Shown: one piece after another, positions 51,101 through 62,459 of the stretch
Numbering within the stretch: position 1 is the first letter of the stretch
Layout: each line of letters starts with the position of its first letter
Source: Ditylenchus dipsaci
Lineage: Eukaryota > Nematoda > Chromadorea > Rhabditida > Anguinidae
DNA length: 64,000 nt
Direction of reading: 5' to 3'
NCBI GenBank assembly: GCA_004194705.1
Contig: SADC01000057.1
Span: 62,001-126,000 of the forward strand
The notes under the pieces: model-generated
Seen by the model: only the letters and a program-made list of their open reading frames with translations
Databases searched by the model: none
What the model was told of the DNA's origin: nothing
Program-made: the position numbers and the translations under genes

Positions 51101-54100
51101 CAACGGTATCTATTTTTACTGAGTTAATCCAGTTTTTAGTTAGGATCTACTTCGAATGGTCTAAATCCACTTTTAGTACATACACTAGGGTATAACAATA
51201 AATATTAAATACGTGTACTACACTAAACAAAACTATAAAAAATTAGCTGGTGGATATCTGCGGGATATCTACCGAGTAACTTCAAAATAGATCTAATCTT
51301 CAAGTGGAAGTGGGTACTTGTTAGGGAAGGTAACAGGTGGTTTTCCTACCAATCCTGAGGCTTACTGGTCCTTTAAAAACTATTCAAGCATGAAAATTGA
51401 GTTTTAGGCATTTTGAATTTTCGACCATTTCACTGTTTTACCCTGTTTTTCAACATGGGACTTGGCAAAAAGAGCCTCTAAATGCATTTTTGATCAAGAG
51501 TCTTGCTCAGAATCATGTCTAAGGTAAGTGAGTGCGCGCATCTCTAACCCATCAAGCCCCCTGTGCCCTCGAAGCGGGCTTGGTTACTTGGGGTTGAGAT
51601 GCGCAAACCCACATACCTTAGACACAAATCACTCGAAAGTGACTCTGGATGCATGAAAAAACATGCATACCAGAGTTTATTTATGCGTTAGGTCTGAGTA
51701 TTCAAAACTATGTTCAACATATTTCTTTTTACACTAAATCGGCTTCTTTTTTAGGTCTCTTTCCACCCCAAAACAGCCCTAAATCCCTTAAAATGGCTAA
51801 AATGGTACTTTTAGATGGCCTCGAAACTCAATTTTTACAAACTAGAACTTAAAAATAATGCCTTTTCAGAACTCCTGAGGTGATTTTAGGTCGATATAGG
51901 GTGTTTGAAAACCCTGTAAAAAGAGTTAGGCCCACTCGGTTTCAACATCCTTCTCCCCCCCACGGCGTGACAAATTTGAAAAATCGCGAATAGGAGATTT
52001 GCTGTTCAAGACAAAAATCAGAATATTTTCAAAAATTTCTTTATTTTCGATAAATTGCATGTTGAACTAAGTTAGTGGGTTTTCATACAATTTTTTTCAC
52101 ACTTATTAAGCCATGTTTAGGCTCGAATGAAAGCTAAGCTTCAGGGCTACACGACGAATTTGAAATTTGGAATAATAAAGCCATCCTTTTTGCTATTCAA
52201 GCAAAGTTTTAGTATGTCACTTTTTCCCCAAAATGTCACTTCTCTTAATTTAAATAATTTCATTTAAAATTTTTCGAATTTTGACAAACAATCCATAAAT
52301 CTGAAAGTTCAGAGTCTGGCCTTTCTGATCCACATTAATTTTTTCCAAAATTATCAGCACTTGTAATTTCCCTGCGAGCCAAAGTTTAAATTTTTTCTCT
52401 CAAACATTGTTGAAATTCTTTCAGAAATGAGTGATTAGCAGTGATTTTAAAAACTGGTTGATGATGTTAAGAATTCAGACGAAAGCTACAATTATCAGCT
52501 CTCGTTTGAATATTTAATACCACCAATAAGTCGTTAAAATAATTGCTAATGGCTGTGATCATATTCGAGTTGACCCTCAACTTTTTAGGGGTTAACTTTT
52601 GTAAAAATTACTAAAATATCAATTTTTTGAAATAAAAGTGCCAAATATGATATTTTGACCCCCCATCAACTTTTGATGTCTACAAGATGGCTTTTACAGA
52701 AATTTGAAATCTTGTTTCGGTTGCAGTGACGAATCCCCCCCCCCCCACGGGGACTGATCAGGTGGAGGAGATAACTTCATATTCGTGTTTCTCGACCCCG
52801 ATTTCATGAGAAAGCCGCGCGTTTTTTTGGTTCTGAGAAAAAAATTTACGGTTCGCAAAACGGTTCGCAGGCTCGATCTCGCTTGGGTCCACTCTAGTTA
52901 TGTTGGCTTGTTTGACCATTTCTTAAAGGAATTAGACTTTCTGGCGTCAGTTTTGAGATCAGCGACCCAAACTACCCCTAGACATTGGCAAAACAGACCA
53001 AAATAAATATAATGCACCATAGTGAGATCGGACCTGCGAACCATTTTGGGCTAGAAACTACTAACGGTTATCCAGTGCGCCATGAATCAGAAATTTCGAC
53101 GCTAGTTGAATAAATTCAATTGGCTGACATAAAAATTGGCCGAAGTCCGATTGGCTGAAATATAAAATGGGCCAAAGTCTGACTGTCGGAACGCCAAGCC
53201 TGGTTGAAAAGAATATTTCCCAAAACCGATTTCGTCCTGAGACGAAGTGTAGCCAAAAAATGTTTGGCTAACCCTTTCCCCACATTTCGAGCAACACGGT
53301 GGTGTAAACACTCGAAAAAAAGACTGATATTTTCTATATTTCTTTCATTTGGCGCCAACTTTGGAGTCAACTTTGGGTTATTTTGCACTATTTGAAAGCC
53401 TGTAAACAGGGATACCGTATTTCCTCTAATTGCCGCCCCCCTCTAATTGTCGCCCCCCTAACTTCAAGTGGTTCAAAATTCGTGTTTTCATTTAATGTTT
53501 GAGCTGTGCAAAAAGTGCCTGCGAGAAATTTCAAAAATCTCACAGGCACTTTTTACACAGCTCAAACAGTAAATAAAAACACGAGTTTTGAACCACTTGA
53601 AGTTTGAAAAAATTGCATGCTTCTAATTGCCGCCCCGGGGCGGCAATTAGAAGCAATTAGCAGTAAAAGTACGTTCGGCTAGCTTAGTATGGGTTTGAAC
53701 GTATTGACTTTTTTCTAAATTTTTAGGATCGCAGTTTCCAAAAATTATGGACAGATTTGCTGGTTGAGGTGCTTGTCAGTGATATCAAATCACCTAGTCC
53801 AGCAGGTCCAAGGCTGTCAAGCAAGCAATATAGGGAGACATCTTGCACCAAAATAAATTCTCTGGTGGATAATTCTCTAGCCCAGCTGGTAGACACTATT
53901 CACCTGACTGTCGACATTTTTCTTAGAGGAGGTTAGTCCGCGAGCACAAGCTAATTTGTAGTTTGAATGGTTAAATTGCAGTACGTCTATCCTTTTGTGA
54001 CAACACCACGTCTGGAGATCTCAATCGCGAGTTCTCTGCCCTCTACTCCATCCGAGTGCAGCTGGACAGACTGTTGATGACACAGGAGAAGGATAGCTCA

Positions 54101-57100
54101 GCCCAGTGGAGAACCAAGGAAAATGTGAAAAAACTGGTACTGAACTTTTTTAAATAAGCCAACCGTCCAGAAATGATAAAATGTGCAAAGTTACACTATT
54201 TCCAATTTCTCGATTACCCAACATTCGATATCATTTTTTCGACATTACAGTCGAACCTCTTTATAGTGACACCCCGATATAGTGACACCCTTGATATAGT
54301 GACACCCCGGGCCCGATTTGGTTGGCCGACATATAGTGATATAGGATATAGTGACACCCCGATATAGTGACACCTGGATATAGTGACACCTAGGGGTCGG
54401 TCCCCAGGGGTGTCACTATAAAGAGGTTCGACTGTAATCTTATTTGTAGGATTGTCGGCCGGCCGAAATTTCCAGCTGGCTTCGAAATTAGCTTCAAATC
54501 TCCCCAAGGACTTTTCTTCCATTGTATGCCAGCGGGATTAGTTTTAGCTTGATGTCACTTGCCCTTTTTTTGTTTTCGTATCGAGAACCGCGGTTCTAAA
54601 TGGCAAAACTTATTTCATTTGGAAAAATAACCAGTAAACTCGAGAATTTTTGGAACTTGACTGCCGAATTACATTTGGCAAAACATACTGAAAATCAAGA
54701 TAGAAAATTGGCGGACTCTAGATGTGGTCGAGTTTAAGGTGGAGCTCTGCATCAAGAGTCGACGGTACAGGCCCTTTCTCCCTAACTGCAGCGAAAAATG
54801 TGACAAATCACCTAAAAATGACCCTAAAATACCTTAAGAATACCATTTACCGTATTTTCTCTAATGGGGGTGTCCTATTAGAGAATATACGGTACCTCTC
54901 AGGAATTTAAGGTCTTTTTTCAGTTTTTAGTTGAGAAAGTCTTTTGGTTAAGCAATTGTAGCCAAACTTGAAAAATAAATATACTGAATTTGAATGAGCT
55001 ACCAATATTAAATTTTAGCCAACTATCTTTTCAGACTGGAAATTCTGAAGCAGCTGCTGGTTTAATAGCTAGAAGATTAGTCCATTTACTTAAAAACTTT
55101 GGTGTTAGAATTTCTACGTAAGTTTTTTTAATTAGTTTGTCTTCGGTGTGTTACAATAAATTCAAATAAGCGCGATAAGCGGAACAAACTTTGTAAATAT
55201 TCCTAGCTAGCACTTTTTATTTTAGTTCACAATTTTGTGACTCACAGACCTACTTACCGTATATTTCCTATTAGATGCCCCCCCCGCTAAATTAAAAAAA
55301 CGTATTTGTGCCATTGTCTTTTTGACCCATTTTTTTGAAAACTTCTCTCGCGCAAGTTACAACTCATTTTGTAGCTCATCTCACTGGCTACAAAATTATT
55401 GGTAACTTGCCTATGAGGAGTCTTCGAAAATGGGTCAAAAACACAATGCCAAGAACACGATTTTAAACGCAAGGGGCCGTCTAATATGTAGGTAGGCGGT
55501 TAGTTAGGTGGCCAGTTACCACCTAACTACTTTGGCCGAAGGCCGGTGCTAACTGGCCACCTACATACCCAGCTTACTTGAACACCTGCCTAGCCTACCT
55601 ATCCTCCGACCTACCCTACCTACTATTATACCTACCCTAGCTGACCGCTTACCTCCCGTACCTGGCCACTTACCTACCGTGCCTGACCACCTACCAAGCC
55701 CGCCTACCCTCCGACCTACTCTACTCACCCTTCTACCCACCCTACGTGAACACCGACCTACTCTACTTACCCTTCTACCCACCCTTCCTGACCACCGGCC
55801 TACCCTACTTACCCTTCTACCCTCCCTTACTGATCACCAACCTACCCTACGTACCCTTCTACCCCCCTTCCTGACCACCGACCTACCCTACCTACCCTTC
55901 TACCCTCCCTATCTGATCACCAACCTACCCTACTTACCCTTCTACCCACCCTTCCTGACCATCTACCTACGCTCCGACCTACCCTACCTACGCTTCTACC
56001 CAACCTAACACTTAAACACCACATTTGAAATGTTAGCTACTAATAAATAATGCATGCTAGGATTCGAACCCGTGACCATGCCTTGGTACTGCCCGGGTAT
56101 CCCATCTGGATAACTCCACATGCTACCTTAAAATCGATATCCAGACCACTTGTTTTCAAAAGATAGCTGAGATACTAAGCTACAACGTAACAGAGCGCTT
56201 TTTTGAAAAAAATTTATAACATTAAAAAATTTATGAAATGATTTGTAAAACCTAAAATCCGGATTTTTTTCTTAATTTTGGGTTAGTACCCGGCTTAAAA
56301 TCGATGGCCAGCATCAACGAAGCATGATATCGGGGCGAACTTGTTTTTAAAAGATAGTTGAGATTCTAAGCTACAACGTAACAGAGCGTTTTTTTCACAA
56401 AAACATTAAAAAATGATAACAATATTGGGCTTTAAAATCAAAACAAATGTCCGCGTCCCGACAGACGACGACGACGAAAACGGCGCTTTCTTAAATATAG
56501 ATATACGGTAGACTACTTGACCTTAACTCTTTTGAATGATAAAACTTCAGACCATATTCTGTGAAGAACCATGCCTTTTTTGCTAGCAGTATTTGTGATT
56601 TGCTGTACCGCTTTGAAGAGTTCTGCTCCACCAATGTTGATTCGGAAGAATGTGTACATTTAAGAAAGACTGTAAATGAGTTCTATTCCACTTTGGTCAA
56701 GGGTCTAGATGAGGTTAGTGTTTTTTTTATCAAAGTGGTCAGCGTTGAGAAAGCAAAAATAACAATTTTTTAGTTGCTCCTGAAGCAATCTAAAACCAGG
56801 CCTAGGCCATCCACTAACCAAGAAGCTTCTGCCAGTTTCAACACCCCTCTCAGCAATACCAAACGGTCAAAATCTCTAGCCAAACTATGTGGCTCCACAA
56901 AAACTGCCTTTATTTTGACCCCAGGTGCCAGACCTCAAGCAACTCCTTTTTACAATACATTTGATTTTAGAGCCAAGACTTAATATACCTGCCAATCAGA
57001 AAAGTTTCATTTTACCCGCCCATTTGGAGACAGCCAGAAGGCGTACTTCCTACCATAAAAATGGATCTAGAGTGTGTGAGCAGATGAATGCAGGTCAAAT

Positions 57101-59199
57101 CAAGAGGTCAGGAAGTGCTCCTTGCAGAAAACCAAGTAGTGCTAGGAGATTAAGCACACAAAACTCTAAGGTATTATTGTGGAAAAAAAATTGATTTCGG
57201 ATTGCTCAATACAAATTTGATCGCATTTTGATTACCTTTTTAAGGCTAATAAGTTTTTAGAGGTGGGAAAGCACTTTTCTAAAAAAAACTGGAAAGAAAT
57301 AATTGAGTTTTTTAGTTTTTTAGTAAGTAAAATATCATTGTTTTGATGGTCTTTGGCCTTTGTAGATTTTACGCCCAGCGCTTTACGTTTTATTTTTAAT
57401 TTTGCTTGAAACACTTAGAAATACAGGGTATCTCAAGCAGTGCTGTAAATCTTAGAGTTACGGCACCGGAACCAGCTCACGGCACCAACCCTGAAATTTT
57501 CGGCACTCAGTGAGCTGCCGGTGCCGTTGCCGCACCGGTGCCACTTACAAAACTGGTATTAAGGGCTTTACGCCCAACGCTCGTTAGGCTTTATGCCGAA
57601 CGCTTTATACAGGATGTCGTAAATATTTTTACCCTTTTGAAACGGACGTAACTTTTTATTTTTGTGTAATTTTGATAAGATCTCTTTTTTATCGCATAGA
57701 CGTAGGGTAAAAGTTTTGCTTAAGACCACATATGATTTGTCTCCTCCGACACCAGGTGATCCCTGAGCTAGAAGGGTAGAGAAATACAAATTTTACGCCT
57801 TGTGGCTTCTTCTTTCAGTCTTGATCAAAATTCATATTTACCACATTCTGGTGGGAGACCAGGATGAGCTAATCGGCCGCATGGGGCAACCGGACATTTT
57901 GTAAAATTTGTGCAATTTGTTCGCGGACATTTCGTAAAAATGTTCGATAAAATTCGGGCGAAACAACCGAATGATACCGAACAATTTTACTAAATATCCG
58001 CGGACAAATTATACAAATTACACAAAATATGGATGGATATTGCTTCATGGATATTGCTTTTGAAGAAATACCGCAGGACATAATCGACAAGGCCGTCCTA
58101 AATTTATGCATCGCTGTACATGGAAAAGTGTTGAAGAAACTGTCCTAGTGTTAGCGTAATATCGCTGTCATTGCTGTTCCTCGGAAACAAACATTTTTGT
58201 TGGCTTATTTTGATCTCAAACCAGACTTTTTTCTTATGATAAAAAAGAGGCAACCGGACATTTAGCATAATTTGTGCAATTTGTCCGCGGACATTTAGCA
58301 TAATTTTTCGGTATGATTCGGTTGTTTTGATCGAATCATACCGAAAAATTATGCTAAATGTCCGCGGACAAATTGCATAAATTATGCTAAATGTCCGGTT
58401 GCCAAAAAAGATGTCCTCGAAATATAAATAAAAATAAAGAATTTATAAAGCATGAGTTTATAAAGCATCTATTTGAAAAATGGGCAACTTCTCAACCAAA
58501 TTTTATGTTATAGCTAGCGCCTATAATTCGATGTATGCTATATTAGGACAGAAGAATTTTTCTAAATTTCTTTTGGCAGCTGACTGTGGTCAGTCAAGAC
58601 CGAAAAGTTGCAAGAATTCTAATTTCCCAGATCGTTCTTTTTACATTAAGGACCAGCGAGTCTTTATGTATTTAATACAACGTCAACCATTCAAAGGCGC
58701 GAATGCAAAAAGTGTCCTAAAAACAGCTAAAAATCTAGGCACCTTTGTGTTAAAAAAAAATAAAGCGATATTTTGTGTGGGACCATCAGTTTTTTCGTTC
58801 TTGTAACCTTTTTTATGCGTGTTCATCGATGTTTTTAAAATTTTTACCTTATTTTAATAAGTCGTTTAGCGTTATCTATGTCGGATTTTATGCGAAACCA
58901 AGCAAAACGGAACAATTCAAAAAATTGGTGGTCCCCTCATTTAAATTAAAAAAGTAAATTAATCATTTTTTATATTCAAGAAAAAATATTTTATCTTACG
59001 TTAAGCCGACAGCTGCCAAGAGACACCGACTAAATGGTGCTTTAAAAATAGACGCTGAGGTTGAAAAACTAGCACTAAGGTAGTGAAGACTTTTTTATTA
59101 TTATTATTTTTGCTGTTAGTCAAAAAATATTTTAGGCAAGCTTGCGAGATCACCCGAGAAATTATGGTAGAACTGGAGCAGAGAATTCAAACTATTTGA
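48120..59199 (+). CDS. uncharacterised protein, at least 9 exons
   Basis: Not recognised. Exons 48120-48230, 53727-53931, 53982-54136, 55035-55117, 56551-56713, 56774-56924, 56971-57170, 59006-59079 and 59136-59199 (TGA) join in phase to exactly 402 codons, which supports the chain, including the 5.5-kb first intron. The N-terminal half is mostly helical (DDLAEEMMADLLNVGYKI, DRSFQKLWTDLLVEVLVSD, SLAQLVDTIHLTVDIFLR, AGLIARRLVHLLKNFGVRI, ASSICDLLYRFEEFC). Residues about 240-355 are Ser/Arg/Lys-rich and probably disordered (NTKRSKSLAK, ETARRRTSYHKNG, RKPSSARRLS). The C-terminus is a short helix (AEVEKLALRQACEITREI) ending RIQTI. The start is upstream, possibly ATG 47961 in the same frame. Introns hold many mobile elements. 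Confidence 0.65.
48238..49087. mobile_element. element with TTTTCCGCCGACCAA array termini
   Basis: Left 48238-48310 and right 49008-49087 are inverted copies of TCAATTTTCCGCCGACC arrays ending in CATAATTCAATTTCTGTTTTC. It begins 7 bp after the donor of the exon ending at 48230. A C-run hairpin element (48676-48999, ends GAAACGGTACTTTTATAG) is nested inside. Confidence 0.8.
49189..49430. mobile_element. hairpin MITE, TTAAAGGGTCATTGCC ends
   Basis: Same family as 47243 and 32490: CAGTTGTCCCCTGCCAATTT arm, TTTCTAACA/TTAGAAACC centre, right end CCATGGCCCTTCAA. Confidence 0.85.
49498..49710. mobile_element. TACAGTCGA-family MITE, word TTRAACGACACCC
   Basis: Left end TAGAGTCAATCCTCGATTTAA, right end TTAAATCGAGGGTATACTGTA. 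The word CCCCGATTTGACGACACCC repeats four times across the element; CGGTCCTCAGGGGTGTCA precedes the right end. Confidence 0.85.
49711..49965. repeat. short tandem AACTCGTTACA words
   Basis: CCAACTCGTTACA occurs four times in 49736-49815. Otherwise AT-rich intronic DNA. Confidence 0.5.
49966..50864. repeat. 899-bp foldback element, recent
   Basis: Ends ACTATAGAATGCCCCC and the inverse. Arms of about 260 bp (49966-50230 and 50600-50864) are nearly identical, including AAGGGGAAAGGACCCG, ATAGGCACGGAAACAC and CCTTGGTCCCCCAAGG (one C fewer on the right). The middle contains the GCCCCCTGCGCCCCC hairpin and the TGCATCCAGAGTCAC module shared with 2990-4020. Confidence 0.9.
50865..51439. other. intronic DNA, tRNA-like T arm
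   Basis: ATACAGGTTCAAATCCTGG at 50881-50899 forms a T-arm-like hairpin with a B box; no A box found. TAGATAATTATCG and related phrases around 51020-51060. No exon. Confidence 0.4.
51440..51790. repeat. partial foldback copy
   Basis: Shares TTTTTCAACATGGG, TCATGTCTAAGGTAAG, CATCTCTAAC, TGCATCCAGAGT and AAACTATGTTC.ACAT with 3690-4010 and 50280-50580. Confidence 0.75.
51791..52726. other. intronic AT-rich DNA, nothing recognised
   Basis: Inside the first intron of the 48120-59199 gene. No repeats with partners and no exon-like ORFs. Confidence 0.45.
52727..52818. repeat. dispersed repeat, partner of 2815-2920
   Basis: C-run, CACGGGGACTGATCA, GGTGGAGGAGATAAC and CCCCGATTTCATGAGAAAGC in the same order as 2815-2920. 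Confidence 0.7.
53413..53665. mobile_element. TACCGTATTT-family element, word TTGCCGCCCC
   Basis: TACCGTATTTCCTCTAATTG with CTCTAATTG.CGCCCCC tandem units. A hairpin core (53461-53608, ACTTCAAGTGGTTCAAAA and inverse). Palindrome AATTGCCGCCCCGGGGCGGCAATT near the right; the outer right tip has decayed. Confidence 0.85.
54246..54436. mobile_element. TACAGTCGA-family MITE, word ATAGTGACACCC
   Basis: Perfect ends TACAGTCGAACCTCTTTATAG and inverse. GATATAGTGACACCC occurs five times; centre GGTCGGTCCCCAGGGGTG. About 110 bp inside the intron after the exon ending at 54136. Confidence 0.95.
54848..54894. mobile_element. 47-bp minimal TACCGTATTT element
   Basis: TACCGTATTTTCTCTAAT, a 10-bp middle (GGGGGTGTCC), then ATTAGAGAATATACGGTA. 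Only the two tips remain. Confidence 0.85.
55255..55490. mobile_element. TACCGTATTT-family element, 3' tip lost
   Basis: TACCGTATATTTCCTATTAGA, then GCCCCCCCC; a hairpin body (TTTTTGACCCATTTTTTTGA.. with inverse near 55425-55445); TCTAATATG remnant on the right. Confidence 0.65.
55491..56010. repeat. CCTACCCTACTTACCCTTCTACC minisatellite
   Basis: Units of 40-46 bp (GACCACCGACCTACCCTAC, then TTACCCTTCTACCCACC). A 109-codon ORF (55679-56008) is repeat translation. At its left edge is a palindrome TAGTTAGGTGGCCAGTTA with its inverse at about 55543. Confidence 0.85.
56046..56123 (-). repeat. tRNA-like sequence (SINE or tRNA pseudogene)
   Basis: On the minus strand a 75-nt unit opens GCATGTGGAG, has an A-box-like TATCCAGATGGG and a perfect B box GGTTCGAATCC, and closes with TAGCATGC, which pairs with the opening GCATG. 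The T and anticodon stems are poor, so a working tRNA is unlikely. Confidence 0.4.
57171..59005. other. intron with hairpins and an unexplained open frame
   Basis: Contains a GGCACCGG/CCGGTGCC patch (57462-57546) and two GGCAACCGGACATTT hairpins (57884-58031, and the perfect 58249-58403). A plus-strand open frame of 108 codons (58480-58806, MGNFSTKFYVIASAYN..), overlapped by a second frame to 58957, has ordinary composition but no recognisable family. Confidence 0.5.
58249..58403. repeat. perfect 155-bp hairpin, GGCAACCGGACATTTAGC ends
   Basis: Left arm GGCAACCGGACATTTAGC..GGTATGATTCGGTTG; right arm is the inverse. The looser relative at 57884-58031 uses ATTTTGTAAAATTTGT in place of ATTTAGCATAATTTGT. 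Confidence 0.85.
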
Positions 59200-59287
59200 G
59201 AATTTACATAGTAAACCAAATAAAACGCAGTAAAATAAAGTATAAGTCAAAATCGTGCCATAAAAATTTTAACTAACAGATTGAGAG

Positions 59288-60953
59288 AATATATACTACC
59301 TTGGCTAAGCATCGCCAAGTATACTTGGCCAAGACTCTTGGCCAATACTTGGTCACCAACACTTGGTCAATACTTAGCCAATATTCTTGGCCAACACGCT
59401 TTGCCAACATTCGCTTTTCTGTATCGATTGCTTGTTATTTCTCTTAAAAAACTAAAAATGTGGTTTTGAAAATAATTCGACTGTAGAACAACCTTGAGAT
59501 GCATCTCTATACAGTATTTGGCATGTGTCTGTCGCCACTTTTTTTGTATTTATGTGTTCAGGCCCAATTTTCTACTAGTTTTCGTGGACTTATGTCGGAT
59601 ATTTTTGCGGAACCCTCAAGTTCAACATCTCAGCTTTCTTTCAAGCACAAATGCGTAAAATTAAAGTTGCTTCTAAAATTTTTTTGTTGCCATCCAAATT
59701 GGAGATGGTGGATTTTAGCCTGGATTTTTGGTGGATGTTCGGGTTCAAACTCAAATTCCGACGTAAGTTTTTGCAAGCTTATGTCGGATATCTTTCCGGA
59801 ACCTTAAAATTAAAAATGTTAGCTTTTTTTTGAGCACGGAAACACAAAATCGAGGTGTTTTCAAAAAAATTTGTTGCCCTCCAAATTGGACATGGTGTAT
59901 TTTAGTCTGGATTTTTGGTGTATGTTTGGGTTAAAACCCAATTTTCTGCCAATTTTTGAATACTAATATTTCCGAAACCATCAAGTTCAACATCTTAGCT
60001 CTCTTTTGAACATAAATACGTATAATTGAGCTTATCTCTGCAGAACCCTCAAGTACAACATCTTGGCTTTCCTATAATCACAAAGACGTATAATTATAGT
60101 TGATTCTACAAAAATATCCTTGCCCTCCAAATTGCCGATGGTGGATTTTAGCCTGGATTAAAGGTGGATTATTGCGTTCAAGCATATTTTTTCTGCCAGT
60201 TAGGGTAGGTAAATGGCCAGTGAGGGTGGGTAAGTAGCCAGATAGGATATTTTAGTGTTCAGGTTGAATCTCTACAGTTAAACTTTGATATAAAGTACAC
60301 CCTGGGACCAGGTCATGTGTACGTTATAGTAGGCGAGGATAGGCGACGGCAGGCGAAGGTACGCGAGGATAGGCAAAGGTAGGCTAGGATAGGCGAGGAT
60401 AGGTGAGGTTAGGTGAGGATAGGCAAAGGTAGGCGAGGTAGAGTAGGTGGGTTAACAGGTAGGGTGGATGATCTACCCTAACCATTAATACATTCGAACG
60501 ATTAATCTACCCGAACTACTAATGTAGATGAGCCACTAATGTTCCCGAACCACAGAAAAAGTGCCCGAACAAATTATTTTCCCGAACGGCGTAGGCGCCG
60601 ATAGGCGCCTGCAGACCCTAGTAAAACATAAGACAATAAATACTTCGATGCACTCTTGGTCGTCAAGCTTGGCCAAGTTTGGCCAAAATTGTTTCGGTGA
60701 CTGTATTGGTGACCTTTAACCCATTTTTGTGTCTTTTAACAAATTAAATTGACCATTATTAATCGATGGGCAAAAAAATACTACACAATTAATAGCGTGA
60801 AAAAAAGACTTTTGGTCACCAAGCTTGTTTTAGATATTGGTCACTGACCAAAACAAGCTTCTTTCCTTATAAAAGTCTTGGTGACCAAGCTTGGCCAAGA
60901 TTCTTGGCGAAGCTTTGCGATGCTTGTCCAAGGTATATATATTCTACCATTGG
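59288..60953. mobile_element. element with CTTGGCCAAG array termini
   Basis: Left 59288-59420 (GAATATATACTACCTTGGC, then ACACTTGGTCAATACTT words) and right 60650-60953 (CCAAGCTTGGCCAAGATTC, GGTATATATATTC) are inverted. The interior includes the direct-repeat family GATGGTGGATTTTAGCCTGG (about 59705, 59890, 60127), also seen at 25740 and 63440. Confidence 0.7.
59990..60640. repeat. left arm of a 60.0/63.4-kb inverted repeat
   Basis: Inverted against 63205-63600: both contain CCAAATTG..GATGGTGGATTTTAGCC, TGCCAGTTAGGGTAGGTAAA, TTCAGGTTGAATCTCTACA, CCCTGGGACCAGGTC, ACGTTATAGTAGGC, GGATAGGCGA and GCAGACCCTAGTA, in mirrored order. A TACAGTTAAACTTTGATATAA / TTGATTGTA MITE-type end lies within each arm. 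Confidence 0.85.
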
Positions 60954-62157
60954 AGATCAAACATTTTCAAGACATTTTATCCTGCTTTTATGGTGAAGTT
61001 TCATCCACTAAATGCAGTCAAAAAAATAAAAGCTTTGTAAAATGATTGTTATTCTGTGTACCTATAATGTTGTGCGCCAACCAAGAATATGCGAACTTTT
61101 AAAAACAAACCAGCACAGAAATGTTTGAAATTTTATACAAAATTTTTGTACGTATTTTAGGCGCTAGTGTCATGTAAACCCCCCTTCCAAATCAAGGGCT
61201 AAAGTGGGTTATTCGGTGTCCTCCCAAAACACCCTAAAATGATGTTTTTTCGATGTTTTAGCACTTTTAACGTGTAGAAAACTTGTTTTTAGGCCACGGT
61301 CGACCATTCTTTGAAAAAAATTTTGACCGAAAATCGACTTTTTGCCTTGGGGACCAAGGTAAACCATCATGGAAGGGTACCTAAACACCCTAAAAAGATG
61401 GAATTTTAACATAGTTTTTTTTTGGTGGGGGCTGTTGGTGGCTGTGAGTGGGGTTATATGACACTAGCGTCGTATTTTGTATAGTTCGTAAGGAATTATC
61501 GTTTGAAAATTTGACCCTACTAGCGAATACAACCCCATCCGCACGATTTCCCCTTTTTAAACTTCAATAGAAAGTACCCAAATATATGTCCCAGACCATG
61601 GAAAAAGTGCGTACGAGATTTCTTAGTCACAACTTCCATCTGCTGGCCTACCGCTAAGCCTAAGTCTAAACATATTGTTCCAAAGGGTAGTTACAGCGAT
61701 TATGGGTAGGTTAAATTAGGGAATTCACTAATAGCGCTGAAAATCACTTTTCGATCACTTTATTGTTGGTAGGTGCATTAATTAATCATTCTTGTTGCAT
61801 TTGGAAAACGAAATTTTATGTGTTGAACTCCTTATAAATATACCTCTTGCAGAGATTCACGCAATTCCGCTATAAAAATCCGGTGAGTAAAAATAAAATT
61901 TTTTTTGTTTGCGATTTAGTTCGCGATATTGATGTTAAATACCTGAATAACACTGCGCCTCGCAATCAACGAAGGCTTTCCCCCAGAACTTAGCCATACT
62001 CTACACTAATATTACCTTCGTGAAAATTCATTTTTTATACCTTATCACAAATTTTGGCCGTTAGCCACTAATATAAACAAAACAGATTTATTCAAAAAGG
62101 AGCCACCAAAAAATGAAAAAAACAGCTACTGCTCAACCACAGAGTACTTTTTTATGC
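60954..62157. other. no recognised gene
   Basis: Contains a CCTTGGGGACCAAGG motif (61335-61350) and a G-rich patch with TAGCGTCGTA (61410-61480) resembling 32430-32475 and 35570-35615. No exons seen. Confidence 0.4.
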
Positions 62158-62459
62158 TTAATTAGACTCGCCGAATTCCTGGTCACGATGGCGCATAGCT
62201 TCAGGCAAAGGAGGTGGGGTGGAAAGACTGGCGATGCTCATTACATCTCCGTCTTCTAAAGCAAACAATTTTTAAATAATTTTCATATGAAAAATAACAA
62301 CTTGCCTGGGATAACTAGTCCGATTACAGCTGGATCATCGGCCTTAGCATTTTTGACTGTGAAGCCAGACTCGGCTAAGGTCTTTTTGTCTTCTAGACTG
62401 ACCCATTCTGTGCGGCTCTCACTAGTTGCTTTTTTTAATGTCTGCTTTTCGGTTGAAAT
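62158..62459 (-). CDS. ELOB: Elongin B (ELOB) C-terminal exons
   Basis: Two minus-strand exons, 62459-62306 and 62255-62158, join in phase and end in TAA (82 aa). Reading: STEKQTLKKATSESRTEW, LEDKKTLAESGFTVKNAK, DPAVIGLVIP, EDGDVMSIASLSTPPPLPEA, MRHRDQEFGESN. This matches the second half of Elongin B's ubiquitin-like fold and its tail (family: DDGKTLGECGFT.., ..ATVGLAF.., SSPPELPDVMK). Elongin B partners Elongin C in CUL2/CUL5 ubiquitin ligases and in the elongin elongation complex. The intron has a GC donor in an otherwise consensus setting (CAG|GCAAGT). The first half of the gene was not found upstream within the window. Both exons lie between the inverted arms 60.0-60.6 and 63.2-63.6. Confidence 0.85.

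Noticed and set aside
56046..56123. Functional tRNA gene
   Set aside because: A and B boxes are present, but T-arm and anticodon-arm pairing is poor; kept only as a tRNA-like repeat.
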